A stretch of 64,000 nt of DNA from Pseudomonas sp. GR 6-02 (lineage in GTDB: Bacteria > Pseudomonadota > Gammaproteobacteria > Pseudomonadales > Pseudomonadaceae). The stretch is taken from positions 930,001-994,000 of the forward strand of contig NZ_CP011567.1 in NCBI RefSeq assembly GCF_001655615.1, given 5' to 3'. Each line of letters starts with the position of its first letter. Within the stretch, counting starts at the first letter, position 1. This document shows positions 43,158-50,889 of this stretch, piece by piece. The translations under genes and the position numbers were made by a program. The notes below the pieces were generated by a model, which ran no database searches, was not told where the DNA came from, and saw nothing but the letters and a program-made list of their open reading frames with translations.

Positions 43158-44650
43158 ACATTGCCATTACCTCTGAAATGGCCGACGCCCCCTTGCTCGG
43201 CGAGTTGAATCGCTACCTCAGTGCGGTGGACCGACGTGCCGTCGCCACCCTGGGGGAACGGTTGGTCGATGCCGCTGGCGGTGTTGACGGGCTCGCGGAC
43301 TACAAGCTGATGGTGGCCTATGGCGGCGGCAAGGACAGTTCCTACACCGTATCGCTGATCCGCGCCGTGCAACTGCACCTGAACGTACTGCATGGCCGCA
43401 CCTTCTTCTTGCGCATTGCCAATATGCGTCACGCCGGGGTCCCGGATGCGGTCATGGCGAACATCGACCGGGTCTATCGGGCCCTGCACCTGTATGACGA
43501 TCCTCGGGTCGAGATGCTGGTGGTCGATCACCAGCAGATTCGCCCGTTCGAACGTCACTTGCCATTCCCCGAGCAGGTGCGCGCGATGAACCGCTTCGAT
43601 GTGCTGATGAACGGCCATCGTACCGCTGGCGACGGCCGCCCGACGTTCTGTAACAGTTGCAACCTGGCGGTCGCCGACTTCTACGGGCGTGCGGCCTGGT
43701 GGCAAGGCGGTGTCGACGCGGTGGTCACGGGTGATTCGCGCAAGGAACAGAAGCATTACTTCACTTGGATCATGCGCCTGGCCCAACGTTTGGGGCTGAA
43801 CGTCGACGAGTGTCGGCGCCAGGGATTTCGCGGCCTGCTCCAGGCCCTTGATGGTGTGGCCCAGGTGTATTTCGTCGAACTGTTCGGTGAGGGCTTCGAC
43901 GAACAGCGGGCTGAACGTCGGGTGGCCAGCGGCAGCGAAAGCGCCGACCCGGACTTCATCAGCATCTACGACCTGGTGAGCTACCGGGTGGAAGACCACT
44001 GGGAGTTGATTACCGAGTTTCTCGATTTCCGCTTCGAAGAACTGGCGTTCAGTTTCACCGAATCAGACTGCGCGAACCCCATGCTGATGGCGCACTTTCG
44101 CGGGCTCAAGGCGCAGTACGTACAGGGTCGTCACTACCATGACGGTATCAGCGAATACCTGGAGCTGGCCCAGGGCTTGATGCGCAAAAAGGAAATGCCC
44201 CAGCGCCTGATCGACCTGGCACTGTCGGCCTACGCCGGGGCCGAAGGCAAGGACGCTCGTCGGGCGCTGGCGAACCGTTTCGCCAGCGAGGCGTTCGGGC
44301 TCGACGAGATACAACTGACTTGTCTGCAGTTCGCGCCCTTCGTCGAGCGTGGCCGCGAGCTGTCGAGCTTCATCACGACCTGTCACCCTGAGCGCCTGGC
44401 AGATCTGGAGGACCTTCACGGCGTCCTGGCCGGTAGTCGCCAGGACAGCGCTCTGAGCCTGTGGCTGAACCAGGTCAGCGGCTTGCCGTTGCCGGCGCTA
44501 CGTAGTCTGTACGCCCATCAACAGATCGATTTCGATAGCGACAGCAGCCTGATTGCCCGGGTTCGCGCCGGTGATCCGCATAAGGGCCGGATAACCCGTT
44601 TCGACCCGGCCACGGGTGAAAACGTGGTTGAACTGGTGTCGGGGCGCTAA
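43154..44650 (+). CDS. PP-loop ATP pyrophosphatase of unknown reaction
   Basis: A 498-residue protein with an N-type ATP-pyrophosphatase motif YGGGKDSSY (residues 56-64, equivalent to SGGxDS). A CxxC pair follows (FCNSCN, Cys-166 and Cys-169), and TGDSRKEQK lies at about 192-200. In this superfamily the ATPase adenylates a substrate, which is then attacked by sulfur or ammonia (TtcA, ThiI, WbpG-type amidotransferases, argininosuccinate synthase). The residues after about 230 look like an extra helical domain that I do not recognise. The cysteines could hold an Fe-S cluster or zinc. It is placed between the mutase subunits, so it likely acts on the same substrate line. Reaction uncertain. Confidence 0.7.
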   Translation: MNIAITSEMADAPLLGELNRYLSAVDRRAVATLGERLVDAAGGVDGLADYKLMVAYGGGKDSSYTVSLIRAVQLHLNVLHGRTFFLRIANMRHAGVPDAVMANIDRVYRALHLYDDPRVEMLVVDHQQIRPFERHLPFPEQVRAMNRFDVLMNGHRTAGDGRPTFCNSCNLAVADFYGRAAWWQGGVDAVVTGDSRKEQKHYFTWIMRLAQRLGLNVDECRRQGFRGLLQALDGVAQVYFVELFGEGFDEQRAERRVASGSESADPDFISIYDLVSYRVEDHWELITEFLDFRFEELAFSFTESDCANPMLMAHFRGLKAQYVQGRHYHDGISEYLELAQGLMRKKEMPQRLIDLALSAYAGAEGKDARRALANRFASEAFGLDEIQLTCLQFAPFVERGRELSSFITTCHPERLADLEDLHGVLAGSRQDSALSLWLNQVSGLPLPALRSLYAHQQIDFDSDSSLIARVRAGDPHKGRITRFDPATGENVVELVSGR

Positions 44651-44653
44651 GTG

Positions 44654-45910
44654 ATGGACATGACAGGAGGTCATTTCCAGCGCTTCATCGAGCAGGCCCG
44701 GGAACGGCGCGAACTGGTGGTGCAACCACGCATGGGCTTCGGCGGACTGGCGCCGATGCGCGCCGGGTTGGCTGCAGTGGCCGGGTTGCCTTGCGCCACC
44801 ATCGGAACCATCACCCTGGACAGCTACACCCGGGTCGGTGATTACCAGAGCGCGCTGCAGTGCCTGAACAGCGACAGCCCACTGAACGGTTTCCCGATCA
44901 TCAGCCATCCGCTGGAAGCGGTGCGTGGCATGCTCGATGGGCTCTACGGCCCGTCGTTCCCGATCCAGGTCCGCCATGGCACCGCCCAACCGCAGCATGT
45001 TTTCAAGCGGTTGGCGGCCCTCGGACTCGACGCCACCGAAGGCGGCCCGGTGTCCTACTGCATGCCTTACAGCCGTTTGCCGCTGGCGCGGGCAGTCGAG
45101 GCTTGGGCGCAAAGTTGTCAGTTGCTGGCCGATGCCACTGCCCATGGTCATATCGAGAGCTTCGGCGGTTGTTTGCTGGGTCAGCTGTGCCCGCCGTCAA
45201 TGCTGATCGCGATGACCTTGCTCGAGGCTTTGTTCTTTCGCCAGCAGGGCATTCGCAGCGTCTCGTTAAGCTACGCCCAAGGCACGTCCATGGCCCAGGA
45301 TTTCGGAGCTTTGCAGGCCCTGCGCGAACTGGCTGCCGACTATCTGGACGGCGTCCATTGGCATGTCGTGGTGTATTCCTACATGGGGGTCTTTCCCTCC
45401 ACCGGTCATGGTGCTCGCCGCCTGATCTATGACAGTGCGCGCCTGACCCAGGCTGCCGGCTGCGAGCGATTGATCGTCAAGACCGTTGCCGAATCCCGGC
45501 AGATTCCATCGGTCGCGGACAACCTCGAAGCCCTGGCAATGGCGGCCGAAGCCGCCGCGGGCGACGCACTGGAGATCGACCCGGTCAGTGAAGGCTATCG
45601 CCAGGAAGTGTTGTTCGAGGCACGGCAACTGGTGGAAAGCACGCTGGACCTGCACACCGATATTGGCGTCGCGTTACTCCAGGCTTTCGCCCGTGGGCGG
45701 CTCGACATTCCCTACTGCCTGCACCCCGACAACCCTGGCCGCGCCACGACCCGCATTGACGACCACGGTGCCTTGCGTTGGGGCAATGTCGGTGGCCTGC
45801 CGTTGCCCCAGAGCTGCGGTCTTTCTTCGATCGGACCGGGTATTACCTCGTCCGAATTGTTCCAGATGTTGCATTACACGGTGAACCGTTATGACCAACC
45901 CTTGCACTGA
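44654..45910 (+). CDS. Large catalytic subunit of glutamate mutase (GlmE-like)
   Basis: A 418-residue TIM-barrel protein of the methylaspartate-mutase E family (the clostridial enzyme is about 483). The three Arg residues that grip the substrate carboxylates are kept: Arg-26 (VQPRMG), Arg-60 (DSYTRV) and Arg-107 (QVRHGT). Also kept are Glu-129 in TEGGPVSY, with Tyr-135 and Tyr-139, and PPSM. That argues for a true glutamate-type substrate, giving 3-methylaspartate. About 65 residues of the clostridial N- and C-terminal extensions are missing. A GTG at 44651 gives one extra codon. It overlaps the second ATP-grasp gene by 20 bases. Confidence 0.87.
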   Translation: MDMTGGHFQRFIEQARERRELVVQPRMGFGGLAPMRAGLAAVAGLPCATIGTITLDSYTRVGDYQSALQCLNSDSPLNGFPIISHPLEAVRGMLDGLYGPSFPIQVRHGTAQPQHVFKRLAALGLDATEGGPVSYCMPYSRLPLARAVEAWAQSCQLLADATAHGHIESFGGCLLGQLCPPSMLIAMTLLEALFFRQQGIRSVSLSYAQGTSMAQDFGALQALRELAADYLDGVHWHVVVYSYMGVFPSTGHGARRLIYDSARLTQAAGCERLIVKTVAESRQIPSVADNLEALAMAAEAAAGDALEIDPVSEGYRQEVLFEARQLVESTLDLHTDIGVALLQAFARGRLDIPYCLHPDNPGRATTRIDDHGALRWGNVGGLPLPQSCGLSSIGPGITSSELFQMLHYTVNRYDQPLH

Positions 45911-47144
45911 CTCCACTTTGGCGCCGCTGATTCTGGTCGACGCCTATTCCACCGGCGCTCTGCTGGCCCAGGCTTTGGCGGAGCATCGCCCACTGCTGCA
46001 TGTGCGTTCACGCAACGACATGCCACCGGCCTTTGCCGCGAGTTGCCCGCAGACACTGTTCCGCGTGCACTACGGCGTACATGAGGAAGGCCTTGAACCG
46101 TTGCTGGAAAAGCTCGCGGCCCAGGCGCCAGCGGCGGTGTTGACCGGCAGCGAATTCGGTGTCGAATTGGCGGATTTGCTGGCCGCCCGTCTCGGCCTGC
46201 CCGGTAATGATCCCGAATACTCTGCCGCCCGTCGTGACAAATCACTGATGGCCGAACAGGTCGCTGCTGCCGGATTGCCGGTGGCTGCGCAACTGCGTAC
46301 CGCCTCCAGCGCAGAGGCTCTGGCCTGGTTCCAGGCTCGTGGCGAATCGACGGTGGTGGTCAAGCCACTGGACAGTGCGGGCTCCGATAATGTGTTCATC
46401 TGTCACGATGCCGCTCAACTGCATGCGGCCATCGACTGCATTCTCGGCGCTACTAACCTGATGATGCGCAGCAACCGGGCGCTGTTGTTGCAGGAATACC
46501 TGGAAGGCGACGAGTACGTTATCAACAGTGTCAGTCATCAGGGCGAGCACTGGATCACTGATGTCTGGAAATGCACCAAGACGTTGAGCGCCGACGGTCG
46601 CAAGATCTATGACCGTGAAGACCTGTTGCCCGCCGATGCGCCGGAGCTTGATGGGCTGATCGATTACGTCGAAGGCGTGCTCGATGCCTTGGCCATCACC
46701 CACGGTCCGGCCCATACCGAAGTGATCCTCACGACTCGCGGCCCGCGCCTGCTGGAAACCGGTGCCCGTCTTTCCGGGCTGGCCAACCCACCGGCGCTGC
46801 AAGCGGCGACTGGCAACGACCAGGTCGCGCTGACCTGCACCAGCTATCTGGAGCCGGCCCGACTGGCATCGTTTCCCAAGCGCTATCGCTTGCAGCAGCA
46901 CGCCCGCGGACTAAACCTGATCGCCCGCCATAGCGGCGTCTTCGCCCAACTCGATGTACGCAAGCGCCTGGAGGCTCTGCCGAGCTTTTACAACGCGCGC
47001 TTTCGTTTTACCGAAGGTCGCCCAAAAACGCCGACCATCGACCTCAACAGCTCGCCGGGTGCCGTATTCCTTGTGCACCCGAGCGCCGACAGAATCCGCC
47101 AGGACCATGAAACCTGGCGTGAATGGGAGAAAGACTGGTTGTAG
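45891..47144 (+). CDS. ATP-grasp ligase (second of two)
   Basis: A 417-residue ATP-grasp protein with a Rossmann-like N-terminal domain (about residues 1-110), the nucleotide motif [18 protein letters not shown], and [14 protein letters not shown] as the metal-binding end. The C-terminal part (residues about 320-417) is typical of the BacD-like L-amino acid ligase family. It is not closely similar to the ATP-grasp at 41919. The start lies 20 bases inside the mutase gene, indicating translational coupling. It may form an amide or peptide bond with the product of the mutase branch. Confidence 0.85.
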   Translation: MTNPCTDSTLAPLILVDAYSTGALLAQALAEHRPLLHVRSRNDMPPAFAASCPQTLFRVHYGVHEEGLEPLLEKLAAQAPAAVLTGSEFGVELADLLAARLGLPGNDPEYSAARRDKSLMAEQVAAAGLPVAAQLRTASSAEALAWFQARGESTVVVKPLDSAGSDNVFICHDAAQLHAAIDCILGATNLMMRSNRALLLQEYLEGDEYVINSVSHQGEHWITDVWKCTKTLSADGRKIYDREDLLPADAPELDGLIDYVEGVLDALAITHGPAHTEVILTTRGPRLLETGARLSGLANPPALQAATGNDQVALTCTSYLEPARLASFPKRYRLQQHARGLNLIARHSGVFAQLDVRKRLEALPSFYNARFRFTEGRPKTPTIDLNSSPGAVFLVHPSADRIRQDHETWREWEKDWL

Positions 47145-47193
47145 TGACAGACGCCCCATCCCCGGGTTTTTCAATCATCACAGGAAGACACTT

Positions 47194-48009
47194 ATGAGCG
47201 CTCATACCCGTACTAAACGATTGACGGTTCCGCAACTGGTCGCGATGAAGGGCCAACAGAAAATCGTATCCCTTACGGCGTACTCCAGCTCTATTGCCAG
47301 GTTGATAGACCCAATCGTCGATTTCATTCTGGTCGGTGACTCTACTGCTATGGTCGGCTATGGTCGGGCCTCGACGCTGAGTATGCAGCTCGAAGAAATC
47401 ATCGGACACACCCGGGCCGTGGTCGACAGCACGCGCCTGTCTTGCGTCATCGCCGACATGCCTTTCGGCAGCTATCAGGAATCTAACGAACAGGCCTTTC
47501 GCAATTGCGCGCAGGTCCTGGCGCGCACCGGTTGCGATGCCGTCAAGCTGGAAGCCAACAAGGCCCTGGCGGGTACCGTCGAGTTTCTGGTGGCACGCGG
47601 TATTCCGGTCATGGCCCACGTCGGGCTGATGCCGCAGTTCGTCAATGTCATGGGAGGGTTCAAGGCCCAGGGCCTGACCGCCGAAGCCGGTGCGATGATT
47701 GCCGAGGACGCTCGGGCCAACCTCGAAGCCGGTGCCTTCAGTCTGCTGCTCGAGGGGGTGGCCGAAGGCGTGGCCCGGCAAATTACCCTGGATTCGAAAA
47801 TGCCCACCATCGGCATTGGCGCCTCACCGGCCTGTGACGGCCAGGTGCTGGTGACCGAGGACGTGCTGGGTCTGGGCGGTGAACAGGTGCCGCGCTTCGT
47901 CAAGCAGTACGCTGATGTCGGCGGGGTGATTCGCGGCGCTTGTGAGCGTTTTGCCGAAGAGGTGCGCGATGGCCGCTTCCCTGAATCGCGGCATTGCTAT
48001 GGGCTCTAG
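47194..48009 (+). CDS. PanB-type ketoacid hydroxymethyltransferase paralogue
   Basis: A 271-residue (beta/alpha)8 enzyme of the ketopantoate hydroxymethyltransferase family. The VGDS metal motif ([10 protein letters not shown]), the Asp in ADMPFGSY, Lys in VKLEAN, and the catalytic Glu in LLLEGVAEG are present, so it should be active. PanB transfers a hydroxymethyl group from methylene-tetrahydrofolate to the alpha-carbon of 2-oxoisovalerate. In a cluster with glutamate mutase the substrate may differ, for example a beta-methyl 2-oxo acid (inference). The sequence differs markedly from the enterobacterial form. The ATG has AGGAAG eight bases upstream; the longer open frame runs through the preceding gene. 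It ends 7 bases from the convergent regulator gene. Confidence 0.85.
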   Translation: MSAHTRTKRLTVPQLVAMKGQQKIVSLTAYSSSIARLIDPIVDFILVGDSTAMVGYGRASTLSMQLEEIIGHTRAVVDSTRLSCVIADMPFGSYQESNEQAFRNCAQVLARTGCDAVKLEANKALAGTVEFLVARGIPVMAHVGLMPQFVNVMGGFKAQGLTAEAGAMIAEDARANLEAGAFSLLLEGVAEGVARQITLDSKMPTIGIGASPACDGQVLVTEDVLGLGGEQVPRFVKQYADVGGVIRGACERFAEEVRDGRFPESRHCYGL

Positions 48010-48015
48010 GCATAG

Positions 48016-49416
48016 CTATGGTTCTTCGCTGATAGCCTGGGCCAGTTTCTTCAGGGCCAGGGGAATATCCTTGCTCCAGTCGAGGGTGTAGCTCAGGCGC
48101 ACGTGATGCCGCCAGGCCCCCTGCTGGCTGAATATTTCCCCGGGGGCGATAACGATGCGCTGGGCCAGCAAGCGCTCGAACACCCGCCGCATGTCCACCG
48201 AGTGTCTGGCCTCGAGCCAGAAGGTCGCTCCGCCTTGCGGGGCGACAACCCGTAACTGGCCATCGCCGTGCGCCTCCAGCAAGGCCTCCATCCGTTTCAT
48301 CCGGTCCAGCAGCATGGCCCGCAGCACCATTAGATGCTGGTCGATGCGTTTGGAGCTGAAGAGTTTGGCGATCGCTTTCTGACGGATCGGCGACAGACGA
48401 AATGCCCGTTCCAGAAATAGCCGATGCAACTGAGGCCCGTGTCGGCGACACAGTACATAACCATAGGGCGCTTCCGAGCCGATGATCTTGTCGAAGGTTG
48501 AGAACACCAGCAGCTTTTCCGGATCGGCAAAATCGCGATAGCGCGCGGGTTTGGGAGAGAAATAGAACTCGCCATAGCTGTCGTTTTCGAACAGCCAGAC
48601 ATCCCGCTCCGCCAGCCAGCGACAGATTTGCTGTTTATCCTGCGCCGGCATCAGCTTGCCTTGGGGAATATTCACGGTCGACGACAGCACCGCCAGCCGA
48701 ATGGGCTCACGCCTGAGCAACTCACTGAGCGTGGACAGATCGAAGCGTCCATCCTCGCCGAGCGGGACTTCGATCACGCGAATCTTTGCTGCCTGCAACT
48801 GACGCAGGATCGCCCATGAGCAAGGCGACTCCACCAGCGCCACAGTGCCCCCCAGATTCAAGGCGCTGAGGGACAACTCCAGCACACTGCGCAGGTCCGA
48901 GCCGATAAACACGTGCTCGGCCTGCCAGTAGCTGTGAGTGGAACGGGTATAGCGGTCGGCCAGGGCGCCGCGTAACTCGGGCTCGCCGAACGGCTGATAG
49001 AGTGGCGCATGGGAGCGCGGGTATTGCCGGGCCAGTTCGCGCTCCATCATCAACAACGGGTTTTCCAGCGACAACAACATCGCCGGCGCGTCGCTGCTAA
49101 GGGCCAGCATCCCCGGCTGGCGCGCGTTGGAGAATACGCTGTCCAGCAGATTGGGCGAGCCCTCGTTCAATAAGGGGGCCGGCATCGCCTTGGTGAAATA
49201 ACCGAACTTGGGTTTGGCATAGATCCGTCCCTCGTCTTCGAGAAGCGAATAGGCGTACTTGGTCGTCGACACCGACACATTCAGGCGTCGGGCCAGTTGC
49301 CGCAAGGACGGCAATTTCTGTTCACGTTCCGAATTGGCGGTTTCGATCAGCTCGACCAGATAGCGGTACACCGCCTGATAGGCGAAAGAGGCGTCTTTGG
49401 TTGTAACCAGGCTCAC
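48016..49416 (-). CDS. MocR-type GntR/aminotransferase-fold regulator of the cluster
   Basis: A 466-residue protein with an N-terminal GntR winged helix (EQKLPSLRQLARRLNVSVSTTKYAYSLLEDEGRIYAKPKFGYFT) and a C-terminal PLP aminotransferase fold type I domain. Such MocR/PdxR regulators bind pyridoxal phosphate, often with an amino-acid-like ligand. The aminotransferase-like domain has NDSYGEFYF and, a little further on, FDKIIGSEAPYGY with a Lys in the usual position. The GTG start at 49416 has AGGAATTT upstream and overlaps a 53-codon upstream frame by four bases (GTGA). It most likely responds to an amino-acid intermediate of the cluster and controls the divergent operons through the palindrome at 38013. 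Confidence 0.85.
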   Translation of the reverse strand: MSLVTTKDASFAYQAVYRYLVELIETANSEREQKLPSLRQLARRLNVSVSTTKYAYSLLEDEGRIYAKPKFGYFTKAMPAPLLNEGSPNLLDSVFSNARQPGMLALSSDAPAMLLSLENPLLMMERELARQYPRSHAPLYQPFGEPELRGALADRYTRSTHSYWQAEHVFIGSDLRSVLELSLSALNLGGTVALVESPCSWAILRQLQAAKIRVIEVPLGEDGRFDLSTLSELLRREPIRLAVLSSTVNIPQGKLMPAQDKQQICRWLAERDVWLFENDSYGEFYFSPKPARYRDFADPEKLLVFSTFDKIIGSEAPYGYVLCRRHGPQLHRLFLERAFRLSPIRQKAIAKLFSSKRIDQHLMVLRAMLLDRMKRMEALLEAHGDGQLRVVAPQGGATFWLEARHSVDMRRVFERLLAQRIVIAPGEIFSQQGAWRHHVRLSYTLDWSKDIPLALKKLAQAISEEP

Positions 49417-49574
49417 TTGTTGAAATTCCTGTGTGCCCACTGCACGAAAACGCTGGCGACCTGAAGCGGCAAGCCTGAGGTATGTTTTTCCAGGTGTTCA
49501 AGTCCGGCGATGATCTGGGACCTGATGGCAATGCCATCAAGCAAAACCAGGAGACACTCGAAAGGAAATGGCAT
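49413..49574 (-). CDS. Possible 53-residue small protein upstream of the regulator gene
   Basis: An open frame with AGGGA eight bases before the ATG encodes a 53-residue polypeptide with an N-terminal hydrophobic segment (PFPFECLLVLLDGIAI) and a helical rest (IIAGLEHLEKHTSGLPLQVA). Its stop codon overlaps the GTG start of the regulator (GTGA), so it could serve as a translational-coupling leader. No family is recognised; there is faint similarity to type II secretion F-like helices, which I do not trust. It may be a leader peptide or a remnant. Confidence 0.4.
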   Translation of the reverse strand: MPFPFECLLVLLDGIAIRSQIIAGLEHLEKHTSGLPLQVASVFVQWAHRNFNK

Positions 49575-49683
49575 GCTCTTCATCCCTGTAGTGATTGCCA
49601 ATAAAACTATTCTTGCATAACTGGGCAGCGTTCCCGCGTTACCGGACAGGCTACGGATGGAGGAGGGGGGGTGTCCCAATATG

Positions 49684-49721
49684 CAAAATCCCCGTATCAG
49701 CGAGTGATTACGGGGATTTTG
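49684..49721. terminator. Hairpin terminator with T- and A-runs
   Basis: CAAAATCCCCGTA and TACGGGGATTTTG form 13-base arms around a 12-base loop. It can act in both directions. It lies just beyond the minus-strand tail described at 49758. Confidence 0.8.
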
Positions 49722-49757
49722 TGTCTATCGAGGTCCGTGGAAAACCACGGTTCCTCT

Positions 49758-49820
49758 TTACACGTTAAACCGGAAGTCGAGGCTGCAGGGGCCGTGGCTG
49801 AAGGGATGTTTGCGCTGGAA
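49758..49820 (-). pseudogene. Possible 3' remnant of a minus-strand gene
   Basis: On the minus strand a short open stretch ends in LDFRFNV-stop, then a small palindrome (CCGTGG-AAAA-CCACGG) and the strong terminator at 49684. This is how a gene end normally looks, but the frame is closed after only about 20 codons upstream. The last codons are very like the end of ychF (HFRFNV). It may be the 3' tip of a gene cut off by recombination, or chance. Confidence 0.35.
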
Positions 49821-50115
49821 TCAGAAATATAGTCACCCCCGTATACACTTTAATGTTGGCTACTCTTTTTTCAGGTCTTGATGCGCGGTTTGTCCCGCTT
49901 CCTGTAGATAAGTCATCCAGAGAGTGAATCACGGACCCGTTCCCGCAGGTGGCGCATGCCATCGGCCGTCGCGCAAGAAAAACGCAAGAGTGACTGGAAT
50001 CGTGCATTTTTAATCATTTTTAATCATTTTCATTTTTTAACTATATATATAGTAGTTGCTTCCATAGCGAATTCTTTACGCCATATCGAATCTGCACCAA
50101 AAAGGAATTTACATA
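49821..50115. promoter_or_regulatory. AT-rich upstream region of the 54-codon ORF
   Basis: The last 110 bases are far richer in A+T than the rest of the window. They contain a short tandem repeat TTTTTAATCA (two copies at 50007-50026), TTTTCATTTTTTAACTATATAT and a TATATATAGTAG palindrome-like run at 50041. This could be a promoter or H-NS-type (MvaT) binding region. No gene is evident. Confidence 0.45.
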
Positions 50116-50280
50116 ATGATCTCTAACGAAAGAGGGTTTTGGGCTAGCGCTGCGCGTCATGTGAAAGGAAAAGATTTTATTGATGCAGTCCAGGTCAAGC
50201 AATGGATCAAGAACTTAGTGGTTTCGCTGGTCGGCTTGGCCATGTTAGATACGGGAACGGAACAGCAAATGAAAGCCTGA
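50116..50280 (+). CDS. 54-residue small ORF of unknown function
   Basis: ATG at 50116 has AAAGGAAT eight to nine bases upstream and the frame is open for 54 codons. The product begins MISNERGFWASAARHVKG and has a hydrophobic central helix (WIKNLVVSLVGLAML) and a polar tail ending TEQQMKA. It could be a small membrane peptide, a peptide bacteriocin or signalling precursor, or a truncated gene. Codon use is AT-richer than in the neighbours. It is the first gene after a strong AT-rich upstream region and is followed within 104 bases by a monooxygenase-fold gene. I do not recognise a family. Confidence 0.5.
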   Translation: MISNERGFWASAARHVKGKDFIDAVQVKQWIKNLVVSLVGLAMLDTGTEQQMKA

Positions 50281-50383
50281 ACATTTTTTTCGTATCCTGC
50301 GCATTTTGTTTGGCCGCCTCGTCAATCTACGGTTCCTGTAATCGACGATGTATTTTGTAGTCAAATCCAACTGGAGAAGTAAT

Positions 50384-50671
50384 ATGTCCGTCAATCTCGT
50401 CATCAGCTTTAATGTAAAAGAAGAAAAGCTGCAATCGTTCAAGGACATCATGAACGACGTGAAGATCAATCTGCCGAAGGTGGACGGTTGCCAAACGGTC
50501 AAGATCCTCAACCACTTGGAGGATCCACTCGCGTTCACGCTAGTGGAAGCCTGGGATTCGCGTGAAATGCACGGCACCCACGTCGACCAGATGATCTCGA
50601 GCGGTCAGTGGAGCGTCATCGTCGAGCATCTGAGCAGTGCGCCGGTCAGCGGCTACTTCAGCGAAGTTTGA
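50384..50671 (+). CDS. Antibiotic-biosynthesis-monooxygenase (ABM) fold protein
   Basis: A 95-residue single-domain ferredoxin-like alpha/beta protein. The pattern (LVISFNVKEEKLQSFKDIMNDV ... VDGCQTVKILNHLEDPLAFTLVEAWDSREMHGTHV) is typical of the ABM family (YgiN, LsrG, ActVA-Orf6), which work as dimers on quinone-like or small metabolites. The ATG has GGAGAAG upstream; a longer frame starting at 50348 has no ribosome binding site. It lies between the small ORF and an AraC regulator. The reaction is unknown. Confidence 0.8.
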   Translation: MSVNLVISFNVKEEKLQSFKDIMNDVKINLPKVDGCQTVKILNHLEDPLAFTLVEAWDSREMHGTHVDQMISSGQWSVIVEHLSSAPVSGYFSEV

Positions 50672-50889
50672 TGCCGTAACGTCAGCGGCAGGGCGCGTGC
50701 GGCGAGTCCGGCTGCGCCTCCGGCGCCATCTCGGGCATACACGCGCTATTTGCTGTTATGTATTTTCTGCTATTTTCCTGGATATCCTCTTCCGTCCCGA
50801 ACGTCCTACACGCTTGGGCAGCAGCATGTCGCGCTGCTGGATACCGTCCTGTCCAAATGGGGCGGCCAATTTGTTGAGAAGCCAAAGCA

